NCBI GenBank assembly: GCA_019096065.1
Contig: JAGUCH010000001.1
Span: 16,492,001 to 16,556,000 of the forward strand
Direction of reading: 5' to 3'
DNA from: Paracyclopina nana
Lineage: Eukaryota; Arthropoda; Copepoda; Cyclopoida; Cyclopettidae
DNA: 64,000 nt
The notes below the pieces were generated by a model that had not been told where the DNA came from, made no database searches, and saw nothing but the letters and a program-made list of their open reading frames with translations. The position numbers were made by a program, and so were the translations under genes. Shown one piece after another: positions 1-12,500 of this stretch (positions are counted from its first letter, which is position 1; every line of letters starts with the position of its first letter).

Positions 1-580
1 AAATACTACTACTAACCCATGAAGCAAGAAAACTGGTACCATTATCTTCTACAACTCTCCATAAGAAGTGGTCGTTTTCATCCCAGCAAATTGCTCACAA
101 TCAAATTTAAAATTAATTTTCATTTCATGCTGGACTAAAAAAGACCTTATTGGTTCTCGGTAATTTTACAGTAGAAGCAAGGATAAGTCAAGAAAGTATC
201 AGGCAAAAAATCTGTCTCGTCGTCGCTTTAAAATTCAGTCACAATTTTGCCCGTGATTTGTAGGTTAACTAGCTTCATTCATAAAGTATGTATTTCAAAA
301 AAAGCTAAGGTAGGCCAAGATGCGATTTGAAACTGAGCCAATGTGATTTGTGAGGCTGCCGACTTCACGAGATGCGAGCTCGTCATTCAAATGGATGCCA
401 GGTTTTGATCGGATCATCTATCTCAGTCCTTTGCTTGTTTTTTGGATGCGCGACAACAAAGGAGCTCCTTTGTAGCAGCAAAGATATGCTGCCATCATAT
501 AAAAAGAACCCTGCATTTTTTTTTGCCAATTCCGACTTTTAGTTCCAACCATGAAATCACCACCTTTTTCTATACTAATG

Positions 581-820
581 CCTACATACAAAGAGCTGTC
601 AACCGAGATTCTTCGGAAATCCCAAATCACGCAACCTTAAAAATTCGCTACATAAATATCTAAGAAAAGTGAAATTGATCTTATTAATATTTTTTCATTT
701 TAAAAGTACATATAGTATATTTGATATAAAATCTCCTGATAAAAAAGCACCATCATTAATATAATTATAAAATGTCATTACTCAAATTAGGCCTATTGTC
801 AGCTCTTTCTTTTTAGGCTT
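581..820. mobile_element. MITE, AAAGAGCTGAC family (copy 1)
   Basis: The left end reads CCTACATACAAAGAGCTGTC and the right end GTCAGCTCTTTCTTTTTAGG, which are imperfect inverted copies of each other. The interior is AT-rich and has no coding capacity, as expected for a non-autonomous DNA transposon. Ends are approximate. Confidence 0.6.
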
Positions 821-882
821 TCAAGACGTTTAGCATAAATTATTTTTGTGTACCGAATTCAAGCAGTGGAAAGAGAAACTCT

Positions 883-1027
883 GGCTTATTATCTTCCGCG
901 TCTTTGATCGTAGCATGGTTGCGGTTGTTATCGCTTCTTATTTACTGACATCGCAACCTCGTCAGTAAATAAGAACCGATAACAACCGCAACCATGCTAC
1001 GATCAAAGACGCGGAAGATAATGAGCC
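883..1027. repeat. 145-bp near-perfect palindrome (copy 1)
   Basis: Arms of about 64 bp (starting GGCTTATTATCTTCCGCG, ending CGCGGAAGATAATGAGCC) are nearly perfect inverted repeats around a loop of about 15 nt reading CATCGCAACCTCG. The same unit of identical length occurs at 14737-14881 and, interrupted, at 48293-48832, so it is a dispersed foldback element. It has no coding capacity. Target-site duplications are not clear. Confidence 0.9.
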
Positions 1028-2938
1028 TCCATTAGAATACTGCGACAACACATTTGAATTCTCCTATTACAGGCCTTTAGCTTGCTTAATGTTAGCTTAG
1101 TTATCATGGCCAAAGTTTGGTTCATTGTCCAGTTGAAATGGCAGATTGTCCACCATCAGCAGCAGCAGCAGCAGCCAACTTAGATGCTGCTGTGAGCTGC
1201 ATACTGATTCGGTCCCATCACTCAACATGTCATCGATTGTTATTGTTATCAGCTCAACTTCTCTCTCTCTTCTCGCTGAAGATTTTTCAGCCCACTTTCA
1301 CTAACTATGCATCTCTTTTCGTCCAATGGCAATTTTTTGCCAACTGATGGCACTGGCTGATTTGGAGGGCAAAAGATCCTTGAAAACTACTGACAACTAT
1401 CTCAATTTTGGCATTGACCACGTGGCCATGCTCTTCCTGATGACAAAGAGGTTTTTTTATCATCTGTAGACTTTGTTTGTTCCTGTCAAGCCCCGCACAA
1501 AGTAGGCAATGATTCATGTGAGCTCAAAAGCACATAATATAGGAAGGAAGGAATTTAATTGTTTGAAGAGTTTTCTCCTGGTTATTTGTGATTAGAAGTC
1601 AAGCTGTGCCAGATTCGAGAATAGATTTATGGGGGACTCTCGTCAAGGCTCCGCCTCCTTCTTCTTCTTTTTGGCCTGAATTTAAGCCCAAATTATCATC
1701 TTCTTGACCCTCCAATTTGGGCAATTCAATCCTGTAGCATGAATTCAGCTGAATTCTTTTAAGCAGGATGTTTTCCAGTTTCACTCCCTTCTCCTCCATA
1801 ATTTTGATTCAATTAGCATTCATGCATCTTGCACGGTTTGTCAAACGAATTTCAAGTTTCACATGTGGCCGAAATTCGCCGAATTTCCAGCCAGGCGCGT
1901 TTTCCAACCGGAAGCTTGGCAAATCTGCCCACGCAGCCACTTCTATGTAGAAAAAAAATCCCTAAAGGATTCTTGATAAACTGCCGGTTTTTTGTCACAG
2001 CTTTGCACCTTGCAGAAATTGCGTAATAAGTTACGCACTTGAATTTTTTAATGAGGCAAAGATTTTCAATTTTTGCTCATTTCTTAGAGAAGGATAAAGA
2101 TATAGTACCTAATTTCACCTTAGTGTTTTAACTAGTTTTTGTGGATGATGTCTTGAATGGCGCTGAGGAATTTTACTCCGTACCACAAAGCTATTGTTAG
2201 GTTCTTCGATGCGGCTGATACTTCGAAATGTGCTATAGCTTCTGGTATTCGAGGTAGGAGATGAGCAGCTATAATTTCTCTAGAGGAGAAGAATAGTAAA
2301 GGGTTGGAGGAAAATTGCCAAAGGTGTAATTAGAAGCCGACTTTTCCTCTTTGAAGAGAACCCCGTGACCAATTGTTTTCAAAGTTTTCCAAAAAGCCTG
2401 AAATGCTACATGTTTTTTCCTCATCAAAAATGCAAGGGGCAATCTCATATTCTAATTCAATTGGCCATGCAAAAACGCAGGCAAATTACCCCCTTTTTTA
2501 GCTATATTGTTTGGAGAGTGTCAAGCCAAAAACACGCCGAGATCGATCTAGGCTGAAAGTTGAATGCATAAATCACCTGGGGGAATTATGAGTCATCTAA
2601 TCAATATGGCCGCTAGTAGCTGATGGTCATCATCATTATTATGATTTTCATTGTTGTAGCAATTTAGCATCCATATGCGCTCAGGTGTGCGCATTTGTTC
2701 CTGAAAGTGTGCACATGTTAGCATTTTTCTCGAAACGATGATAGTAATGACAGGCAAAGTGGTTTGCACGGCCGGGCGTTGCTCCACTAAACCTGAAAGA
2801 TCAATAAGCATCATCATCCAGCAGTGTAAAAGGGGGACTGTTGTTGTTTTATGGTTTCCTCTCGTTTCCATCTGAGATCGATGCAATTTTCGGTTGGCAT
2901 CGCGGCTTGGACATGCTTTAATATTTTCACTACATCAG

Positions 2939-3467
2939 AGCCTAAAATCAAAGAGCTGACAATAAGCCGTTAATTTTGGCCCCTGCCGTCGTTACTTAAT
3001 AATTTAAAAAATAGCCGAGGAGACGCTCTGATAACTTTTAGTAGCCGTAATTTCCCCCAATATTATAGGGAGAATGAATTTCGGATTGAGTCTCTTTTGG
3101 GCGAAAAACGTTTGTATGCGAAAAGCTTGTCTTTAACTTAGATTAATGCTATGTACAAAGTCGGGTCAGATGGCGCTAGTTGCATTCTGAAATAACTCTG
3201 TTTGTGGGCTTTTTTCGGAATCAAATGGCCCATTGCGGTATCTGTCATCAATTAACACATACAATGTGCTAGGTTGAAACGCCGGCCAGCGTTGATAAAA
3301 TCCCGCACCCGCTTTTGTTCGCGCCCTAATGATGACGTCATTTTGATCTGAAGAGCCCTCTGTGTACGAGTGCCGCGCCATCTAGATATGATTTGGCATT
3401 AATCAAAGCTTGAGCCAAGCATTTCGCAATTATTACTACACAGTCAGTTCTTTGCTTACAAGGCTTT
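2939..3467. mobile_element. MITE, AAAGAGCTGAC family (copy 2)
   Basis: The left end is GCCTAAAATCAAAGAGCTGA and the right end GTCAGTTCTTTGCTTACAAG followed by GCTTT. It is one of the longer members (about 530 bp) and has an internal GATGGCGCTAG stretch that resembles interiors of the copies near 6050 and 8620. Non-coding. Confidence 0.55.
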
Positions 3468-4772
3468 TATCTTTCAAATTTGCAGTAGCTTTTCTGATTT
3501 TCTGATGTTAAAACGAAAAATATTCTGTAGGCATTTTTTCCTCCATGATCAAACTAAAATGTGAAAGCTTTGTTTTGATGTGGTCAACACAGTGGTCGCT
3601 TTCGAGGTGGAAAGCTCGGACTGCAATTAGCCGGGTTAATGATCATAACGTCCCTGCTTGTTTGAAAGGTAACAATTTGGTAGCCTTCTCTTCGATTTGG
3701 ATGCCAAGTTTGAAGCCTAATCTGATATACGGGGGAATGTAGCAGGTGGTGGCAAACCAAAGAAGAAGGGGGAAAATCACAGGTGGGGAACGGACCAAAC
3801 AACAGCCAATGCATTAAATATGAGCTAACGACGAATGATGATGATGCCATGTGTGTGTCAAGCACCTTTTGCACCTTGCAGCCATCACCTATTGAAACAG
3901 AAAGCTTCATTTGAGCCATTGAACAAATTGAAAAAAAAATATAATATATATTTCTAACTAGGTAAAATGAAGAATTGTGTTTTCTTCTTGTGAAACTGTA
4001 ATAAGCAAACTTTTTACCCCAGCCGAGAATTCCTTGAATAAATAACTTGAAGTGTCAAGTGGTCAAGAAATTGCAAAAAAAGTTGATATTGCTTTGGAGA
4101 TGTGTTGTGCATTGCAAATAATGTTTTCGAACGGTTTTTCGAATGATTTTTCTCATTGTACTACTACATTGTATCAATATTGAATGAGATGACCATGTCA
4201 TTAGTAGCATTAAATGATTTTCGTGACTAGCTCAGATCAACAGATCGACCAAAAAACACACCACTCAATTGAGCTGCCCCTGGTTAATCCGCTGCTGCTG
4301 CCCTATGAATAATTGACCAGAAGTTCCGAGACAGCCAGAAAGAGTGACAAGTTATTTATCGACTCAATTCCCCCTCTCGATATTAAACTAGATACTAAAA
4401 GCTCTCAACCAGGTAGAAATAAGCGGGAAAAGACAGTTTTAGTTCAACTTGGGCCGCTAGGTGGCGCTCGTATCGCTCTCCTTATTTCAACAAGTTGAAT
4501 GGAGCGCCCTCTATCCTGCCAAAAGCGCAACTAAAACTTTGCTGCTCTTACCTTAAAAAAGGCTGCCACTCGAAAATGAACTTCCGTTTTGGTGCATTTT
4601 TCAGGCAAAGCTGAAAAATGGTGTGAATAGAACTTCCGATTTCGGCAACAATAGAAATCTGCTTTTTCAGTGTCCCAGCTATGAAAAGGATACACAAAAG
4701 TACGAATCATGTTGAAGTTAGAAATGCAAAGCTTAAATACATGGGACACCATCCAAAAAGTTTACAATAAAG

Positions 4773-4987
4773 TCTACAAAACAAAGAGCTGACGACCCTT
4801 GTTAATTACACAAATTACACCCTATTGACATTTCCATTGGTGTCAAGTTCTTTTTTTAAAGTTTCGAAAATTGATAATTGAGTGATTGCGTGATTTAATG
4901 GATTTTGACAAAGTTGCGTGACAAGCGCCCATGAAATGTTCCGATGAAGCTTTATGTAGCGTATTTGTCAGCTCTTTGGTTTGAGGA
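4773..4987. mobile_element. MITE, AAAGAGCTGAC family (copy 3)
   Basis: The left end contains ACAAAGAGCTGACGACC and the right end TTTGTCAGCTCTTTGGTTT, about 215 bp apart, with a non-coding AT-rich interior. It sits just upstream of the gene starting at 5121. Confidence 0.6.
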
Positions 4988-5120
4988 GTTAGATCATACC
5001 TTTTTATACTTGTCATCATCAGTTCACCTATTTCGGATGTGCACTAGAGTTGTACAGCAACTGTGCGCGTTTTCAGCCATTTATCACCATATGTGCAACA
5101 TTTCTAAATAGTGGAGTAGT

Positions 5121-7097
5121 ATGTCAAACAGCGAGAGGCTGAAGGAAATTCTGAAAGAGCACAGAAGTCGACATAACAAGAACAACATCATGTCTTCCTA
5201 CATGTACCATCACCAAGGAACTTCTTCATCCACTCTTCTTGCGGATCATCGACTGCCAAGAGCTCATTTGTCTGGCAAAAATTCTCCGGAAAGCAATTAC
5301 GGTAAGCTAGTACAACTCTCTTGAAAAAGATAGTAAAAGCAAGCCATTTTGTGGCTGAATTGAAAAGTTTTTTCAACTCCCTCAAGGCCAGGATCACCAT
5401 GAAGGTGGAAACCAGCACGACGTCGAAAGCTCCATTTTGGTGACTAAAGTTCCAACCGTACAAAAATCCCCTACAGCTTACGGATCAACGACTGCTTCCT
5501 CCTCCCTGAAAAAAGTCACCTTGCCCAGCCCTGACGCTAATAGGCTTAGCATTTGGCCTCAAGGAAATTCTGTGCACCGCTTGACCCCAGCTGAGCTGGA
5601 GCAGCATCTGAAAAAAATGAAGCAACCTCAAGTCATCTCAGTCTGCTTGGATCTAGCCTCTCAATTGAGGCTGGTGGAAAAACAGCTTACACAAGAGAGG
5701 CTACTACAGCGGCCTCAGAGGTCGTCAGACCTGCTCGAAAAAATAACCGAAGAGGATGAGGAGTATTGTGAATCGGAGTCCTCTTCCTTTGGCAGGAGGA
5801 CCAGGTGTCGATTCAGTGTGACTGGCTGCCCTTTCAGGCTGCCCAGTATGGAGCTACATGAGGAAAGGGAGTGCAAATACAGGCCAACTCGATGCCCCAG
5901 CTTAACCTGCCCTGTTAAGCCGCCGTTTGCCAAACTCTTGAAGCATATCGAGGTGATGTAGCAACAGCGTTTAGTGCTTTCTAAAGCCTAAAACTAAAGT
6001 GCTGGCACTACACAATTGCTTTGCAAAGTTCTCATTTTGGCCACTAGATGGCGCATTGGTTCTCTGCATTCTATTGAAGAGGACAAACATAGTCAGCTGA
6101 TGCACTGGCTTTAGCGCAGTGTGTCAGTTCTAAACGGAATTTTCGGAATTTTTAAAATCTCTCACCCTATCATCAGTACCCTCGTTAGCATATTTCATTA
6201 GAAGAGCGGGAAATTCAAATTGTTGCTCTAGATTTTTAGTACGCATATGGGCAGAGTTTGCTTGCCAGCTTTCCCAGATTGAGACAAGTTTGGCTTTTTT
6301 ATTCAAATTCTGGCTTATTTAACAAAACTGAAAAAATCAAAGCAAACTCAGCTTTCTACTTTGTACTTTTTCGTCAAAAGCCCCTGCATAATTAGCATGC
6401 TCAGTCGAATTGTAGAAGCACAGCTGTCATTGTAGGTCACCTTATATTCAAGATCATCTTGCTTTAGCGGCAGATTGAAATGTGCTTTGCTGTCAGCTCT
6501 TTGATTGTGTAGGCTTTAGCAGTGATTTACAATTCCGAGCCTTTACAGGAGGAGCACGATGGCACTCAGAAAGGCAGGGATCGTGTGTGTAGAAATAGCT
6601 CGAACCACTTGGTCTCGAGCTATGTCAACGTGGATAAGGAGCCTATATTCTACAAGAATTCACGAATGACCTGGGTGGCCAATGAGCTCCTACTCGAGGG
6701 CAAGTTTCACTTCTTCCTTGAATGCATGCGTGTCCCTCCAGAGTGGCATTTGTGGATCTACTTTCTTGGAGACGAAAGCGGGGCTGAAGCATTCCAGGCC
6801 ACCATCACACTGTTTAGAGAGGACGAGTATGGTCGAATGGGAGACTTGGCCTCGTTTTCTGCTCAAAGAAGCTACACAGGCCCAGTAAGGCCCAGTGTGC
6901 ATGAACTGCTTTCTAAATTAAAAACTGCTGCTCTCCACTCCTAGGTCATTTCAATCAATAGGTCAAAAGAGGAGGTGGCAGAATATGGGCTGGGATTTAT
7001 GGTGCACGACAAGCAAGTGAGGTCTCTTTGTGGTCCAATTTCAAGTCAAGAGGAGCAATTGTTTGGTTACGAAGTGACTGTTTACAGAAAGCCATGA
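5121..7097 (+). CDS. SIAH/SINA-type zinc-finger protein (RING not seen)
   Basis: Four exons join in phase: 5121-5301, 5387-5952, 6549-6884, 6945-7097, giving about 411 residues. Residues about 60-190 are Ser-rich with a short coiled stretch. Then comes a Cys/His block with the spacing of the SIAH zinc finger (motifs CRFSVTGC, LHEERECKYRPTRCP, then a Cys and a C-terminal LLKHI). The last two exons resemble the SIAH/TRAF-like beta-sandwich used for substrate binding (HLWIYFLGDE and following strands). Family members usually carry an N-terminal RING with ubiquitin-ligase activity; I see no RING here, so it may be an adaptor or inactive relative, or may have an unseen upstream exon. AATAAA lies at 7178. 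The large third intron holds a MITE. The SIAH zinc finger is well supported; catalytic role is not. Confidence 0.8.
5984..6517. mobile_element. MITE, AAAGAGCTGAC family (copy 4, intronic)
   Basis: The ends are GCCTAAAACTAAAGTGCTGG and CTGTCAGCTCTTTGATTG followed by GTAGGCTTTA. It fills most of the 596-bp intron 5953-6548 of the SIAH-type gene. Its interior (about 6040-6465) is a diverged match to 10020-10305 in the repeat-precursor gene. Confidence 0.65.
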
Positions 7098-7177
7098 TAG
7101 CTTGCTGTTGCAAAAGTGCGCCCAAAAAACTTGTTTTTCCTTTTTGCTGACAGTTTTCCTGATCTATGATTGGCGGC

Positions 7178-7183
7178 AATAAA
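7178..7183 (+). terminator. Polyadenylation signal of the SIAH-type gene
   Basis: AATAAA lies 81 nt after the stop codon of the 5121-7097 gene. Confidence 0.6.
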
Positions 7184-7559
7184 TTCAGTCGATTAATTGA
7201 ATGATTGTTTTTATATTGCCTCGTAAGCTGTAAATCCCAAAGACTTGACTAGATCTCAAAAGGAGCATATTTAAAATTGATGGAAATAGTTTTTTGGGGG
7301 GAATTTTCTGTTACAAAGTGGCTTTTTTAGTGTACTTGCCAGAAAATTCTACTAATGCTGTATTTTACAAAATCTTGTATCAAGTACATTTAAAGGTTAA
7401 CAACAATTTTTTTGGTAAAATAAAAGTTTCATGTAAATTCTTGGCAACATTTAACTAGCATTGTTGCATTTCTGTGCTGGTAAAAAGAAATTGAATTGGG
7501 CCTAATTTGCAATTCTAAAAGAACTCCTTTAGGGGAGCGGGGAGACGAAACCCAATCAT

Positions 7560-8336
7560 TTATTTTTCAGCAAGGTAAAAGTTGGCTGCTTTGAGATTCC
7601 CAATGTCATTTTCTTGGCTATACTTTCCAATTCTAAAGTTGGCTCTGCTTAAAATAGGAGGAGACACGCCTGCTTCTTCTGCCAATGCCTTATTTTGCAC
7701 AAAAGCAAGAAAAATATAGCGATGAGGGCCTGTTCCCAAGGGAGGTGAGCTGGGCATGAATTCCACCATCACAGTTTGGCTCAAATTTGAGCCTCTGTAA
7801 AGCACGAGCCAATGCAAAAATTCCCTATACAGGAAGATATGGGATTTACTATCTTTATGGGCCTCGTGCAATTTTTCCAATACCAACCTGTTCTGATGGG
7901 ATTCCCTATTTGGTGCATCAGGATCCACCATAGCTATCAGTACAGTTCCATTGAAAGCATTTGGTACAATCTTGTGCAAATTGCTAATTTTTGGCTCTCT
8001 TTGCACATTTTGCAAATCCAATTTTTGCCCAATTTTTATGCTAGCCTTGAGGCTTACATCAGGCCCGAAGGCCACCTCCAAAACTTGCAAGCATTCTTCC
8101 TGTGCCTCCAAATCCAAGTCAGTGAAAATATCTTCATCTCTCATTTTCACATTTAATTCACATTCAGCTTTAGCTGAAGAAGAAGAAGACCAGACAACTC
8201 CAAAAACAGCCAAAAATGTCACAATAGATGTGATGGCTAACAAAATGAATTTCATGATGTGAGTGAGAACATCAGCTGACTTTATGTAAGCCAAGCATGC
8301 AAGCAAGCTTGCAACTACTATAAAAAGGGCATTCAT
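7560..8336 (-). CDS. Phosphatidylethanolamine-binding protein, secreted/anchored
   Basis: This is an intronless frame of 258 residues. It has the two PEBP signatures: DPDAP in the first conserved block and GPHRYIFLAF in the second, with the conserved WLVLY strand between them. Family members bind anionic ligands and many act as inhibitors of kinases or proteases; the ligand here is unknown. Unlike cytosolic PEBP, the N-terminus has two hydrophobic segments (residues about 2-17 and 28-48), the second starting at an internal Met, so the protein could use either Met with a signal peptide or signal anchor. The PEBP core begins near residue 80. It lies tail to tail with the SIAH-type gene, 462 bp apart. 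Confidence 0.88.
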   Translation of the reverse strand: MNALFIVVASLLACLAYIKSADVLTHIMKFILLAITSIVTFLAVFGVVWSSSSSAKAECELNVKMRDEDIFTDLDLEAQEECLQVLEVAFGPDVSLKASIKIGQKLDLQNVQREPKISNLHKIVPNAFNGTVLIAMVDPDAPNRESHQNRLVLEKLHEAHKDSKSHIFLYREFLHWLVLYRGSNLSQTVMVEFMPSSPPLGTGPHRYIFLAFVQNKALAEEAGVSPPILSRANFRIGKYSQENDIGNLKAANFYLAEK

Positions 8337-8461
8337 CTTTATTGTAGTTATGAATAATTTACCACTTATTTTTGGCCTAATAATGGTATGATATTGGAGA
8401 AAACAGGGTCAAATGGCATTTTGAGAATAGCATGCAATATGAAAGGCACTATAAGGATTAA

Positions 8462-8866
8462 CACCCAGAAACAAAGAGCCGACAACTCGCTTATCACGCA
8501 ACCTCAGAAGAAACATTAGATTATTTCCATCCAGATAAATTGAAGTTATTCTCTGAACGTTTCCCTTTCGATTCTTTATTCACATAAGTACCATAACTAG
8601 AACGTTGGCAGAGCGATCCTAGCGGCGTTTTGTGGCAACAGCTGGGATATGTGGCGCTTTTACGTTTCGAGCAATAGTTCGAAAATAAGACCCGAGCAAA
8701 TGAGTGTCATGAAACTTTTAAAGTATTGCACTATGGTTGAAGTATTTGAAATTCAACTTTTCTGACAATTAAACGTCCCCCAAAAAGTAACTCGAGCTTT
8801 GGAAATGAAACTTGCCAAAAATTAGATAATTGCCAGCTCTTTGCTCTTTGCCATTCTCAGGCCTAT
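8462..8866. mobile_element. MITE, AAAGAGCTGAC family (copy 5)
   Basis: The left end contains AAACAAAGAGCCGACAACTC and the right end TTGCCAGCTCTTTGCTC. The interior stretch around 8620-8720 (CTAGCGGCGTTTTGTGGCAA) matches 14911-15040 inside copy 7, showing that the two share internal sequence and not only ends. Confidence 0.6.
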
Positions 8867-9506
8867 TCCGTTTATAAAATGGCTTTTAATGTCAATAACA
8901 CAACTTTTATTTCATCTAAGTAGTTCACTTTTGACAAAAAGTCCTTCGTCATTGATAAATGCAGCACAAGAATATTTATTTTTGTTAAATCTTAGTAGTA
9001 GCTCGGGGGTGAAATTGCATGACAAGTTCTTGTAGCACGACAACACAATTATTGTTTTAATGTTGCATTATTAAAGGCTCTCACGCAAATCAGTTAATTA
9101 AAACTATGAATGTACACACTTTTTTCGGAGCATGGCCATATGGATTTGAGGTGGACAAACTGCAGGTCAAATCATTTTCTTCAATTTCAAAGTTTCCCTC
9201 TCTTTCTCTCGGGTGGAAGTATTATCTCTCTTGGCTTTTGTACTCATATGGGAAAGAGCCTTCTCCTCTCTCGCTCGACTTGTTATTAGTATATTATTAT
9301 TATTATGCAATTACGGTTGTTTCTCGTTGACAAGGAGGATTAGAAGCATTAAATGAGGAGGCAAAAATGATTTAACTGTATTTATGTTTGACTACTATGC
9401 ATGCCATTCTTGTCACTAAAAAGCATAATAGCTGTTGTTCTCCCCCTGAAGCAATGTTAGTTTTTTGTGTCTTTTAAAATGAGGAATGCATAACTTAATG
9501 GTATAT
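8867..9506. other. Intergenic, nothing recognised
   Basis: This is AT-rich sequence with short pyrimidine runs (9190-9215, 9264-9275) between a MITE and the 3' end of the repeat-precursor gene. The 3' UTR of that gene must lie in its right part. No gene was recognised. Confidence 0.5.
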
Positions 9507-12500
9507 TCAGTTGTCAAGGCTCATTCCAGCTTCGGGCATGAGTTTCGCCAGGGAGGTTCGGAGGTCGACCAATTTCTGCCAGGTTGGCAGCTTATCCAGG
9601 GAGTTGGGGTCATTGGTGGCAGCAATCTTCTTCATCGCAGCATCCAGAGCCATCACTTTCTTCTGGAGGTTCATGAGGTGCACGTACTGAGGGTAGCTCA
9701 CCTGCAATGAAGTCACCCTGGTCTAAGATCTCTCTCTTGAGTCGTCGTGCCTCATAAGAGGATTTGAGCTATTCAGATGCCTATTTCCACACACAACTTG
9801 AGCCTTAACTACTGGCTTTCACATGCTACTCGATAAATTGTAGCCATTTCCTTACAAGAAAGCAAAAATGAAAGCTGCTACGCTGCATCGGAACATTTCA
9901 CTCACGAATTACGCGCAACCTAGAATTTCATGCAATCTCAAGGCCATCCACTATGACAATTCTAGACGGAAGTATGCAAGTTAATTCACTAAACTTATTT
10001 TAGTTCTCTCGTCATTTGTGGGGTGGCGCTTATGCTGCTTGCTTCAATGAAAAAGCGGTAAATTCAAATTTAGATTTTAGTGCTCGAGTGGGAGGAGCCT
10101 GTTAATCAGCTTTACCAGACATGGAATTTTTACTTCAAGAATTGCTTAAATATGGCGTTTTCTATCATCTGACAGCTTTTTCGTGAAACTCTCGATTCAT
10201 AGAACTCTACTTTTTTCGTCAGAAGCCCTTCCATAGCATAGTCAGATGAAGTGTAGAAGTACAGCTGAGATAAGGGGTCACCTTACATTATAGATCATCT
10301 TGGCAATCTTATAAATTAAGTCTGCTAAATTAAGCTAATGTCTAGAATAATGTCTAGAAAAATAGCTGTAGTACCTGCACTCCGTTAAAGTCCATGGTTG
10401 CAGCCCTTTTGGCCATGGCAAAGTCCGGGTGTCCTTCGGGCAGAAGCTTTTGCAGAGATTGCCTCATGGTGACCAATTGGTTCCATTTGGAGCTGCCAGC
10501 CAACTTTTCCGCGTCCACGCCATCAGAGAGTTTCCTGAGAACGGTGTCCAGTTTCAAAACTTTCTCCTGGAGCTCCATCAGCCTCAAGTATTGAGGCAAG
10601 CTGACCCTCACGCCGTTGAACTCCACTCCGGAGCGTTTCTCCGGAATGATGGGCTCAACTTGCACATCTTCGTCCGAGGTCTGGACCAAGTAGTCGGCGG
10701 GCAAGAGCTTCTTCAGAGACCCATGCAGAGAGATCAGCCTAAAAATGCTTGAATTAATTAATTTACTGCCTTCTTCCGGGCACAACAGCCCTCCGCCACC
10801 AACAATTAACATTATAGACTATATGGTACAAATTGCAAATTCATGCAGTGGTTGTTACGCGAGCCAAGATTGAAACTGCTGCTGCAAGAAAATTGTGTAA
10901 TGTTGGCTTACACTAAGGCCTTGATTTGCATATTATTTGCTGTGAGGCGTTGTTGCTGCGAGTGGCGCTGCTTACCTGTGCCACTGTGGCATTTTCTCCA
11001 GCTCCTCCAGAGACTTCAGTGATCGCATTTTCCTGATCAGCTGATCCAACTTGATAACCTTTTCTTGCAAAGCCACCAATCTGAGGTATTGCGGGTAGCT
11101 TACTTGCATATCCATGAATTGAACGGTAAAGGGAGACCTTTTTGCCAGACCCCTACAAACAATTCTAGGAGTACTTTCAACAAGGTTAACATAAATTCCA
11201 TTTCCCCTCCTCAAAATAATGATGTCAACATGAAGTTAGGTTTTATTTAGCTTTTTGAGGCATGCAACACATCATTTTACTATAATGTACTTTCACTTCG
11301 AAATCTGCTGCTAACGTATCATTTACGCTGAGTGCTTTTTCATGGCCTTTCTCGGCCTTTTTCCCATGACATTTTCCCTTTTTTCAGTGGTGTTGTGTGC
11401 TTACATGCAATTTATAAATAGAAACCAACGAAAGTAGTGGTTTTTTTTGGTCCTCAGCAATATTGTTTTAAGTCTGCAGATTTCCTTTGAAGTAACTTTC
11501 TTTTTTCACAATGCATACTACAAAAATCCCATTTCTATTCATGAGAAAACTCAGCAGAGTGAGACCAAATGTACACTGGTTCATGCCTAAAAAAGGCTAA
11601 TTTGAACAGTCACAAAAAATCGGTTTTTACAAAACACAAAAAGTTAATTCTCCACCACCAGTGCCTTCGCAAATGTTTATAATGCCTTTAAACAAAGAGC
11701 TGAAAACGCTGAGCAATTTTGGAATGTTTTTACTGCGATCTACTTTGAAACTCTTTTAGAATCTGTATTTTAAAAAAGCTGGTTTATTTAAAGTGAACTC
11801 TGCAGTGTCGCGTTTAATTTGTAGTTCAATTTTGTTGGCTGTCAGCTCTTTGTTTTTAGGCCTTTCTGCCATTTTCTAGGCATATGGGCCTGACTTACCC
11901 GGACGAGGACTCGAGGGCCTGTAGCTCTTCTTCGTTCTGAGGCAACAAAGGCGTCAGAGATTGGTGCAGGGAAACGAGCCTTGCATATTGAGGCAGCCTT
12001 TCCAACTCAGACGGCGAGTACCTGATTTGCAGGGCCTTGATTAACCGGTCCAACTTGATGACCTTTTCCTGCAGGGCCGTCAGTCTCAGGTATTGCGGGT
12101 ACGAGACTCTCATGCCCATGAAGTCCACATTGAAAGGGGCTCTTTTCGACCTTAGCCTATTTTTGTATATACGGTTGACTACATCACAGATAGTACTTTA
12201 TAAAGGCCCGGGGAAAAAATCTGGCCTCTCCCTTGATCTCACCTCAATTAAGGCTTGAAGGTGATAAATTACATCCAATTACGAAAATTAACAGCAGCAA
12301 AAACAAATCCGCTTTTTTGCTGTTAGTGTACAAAATACAGAGTGCGGCGCCTAAATTGCAACCGCGCTACAGCCGACATTTACTTCATAAGAGCTGCCCG
12401 CTGAATGCAGTTTCGGAGCCGCATTCTGTATTGTAGCTAATATACGGTATTGTTTATACATGTACTTAATTAATAGTCTTTTTTAGCTTCTGAAGGCTGC

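Larger units (their letters stand above)
1..5120. other. Gene-free stretch with MITEs and a palindrome
   Basis: No open frame here looks like a conserved protein, and I could not join the short frames by splice sites into anything recognisable. The stretch holds a 145-bp palindromic element (883-1027) and three copies of the AAAGAGCTGAC-ended MITE family (about 581-820, 2939-3467, 4773-4987). Distal regulatory sequence of the gene starting at 5121 cannot be excluded. Confidence 0.6.

Noticed and set aside
3584-3919. 111-residue minus-strand frame starting MAQMKLSVSIGDGC
   Set aside because: The start faintly recalls ribosomal protein S6, but nothing after it fits and no splice-joined continuation was found.
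7812-8262. Two plus-strand frames opposite the PEBP gene
   Set aside because: Shadow frames of a well-supported minus-strand gene; they start mid-gene and match nothing.
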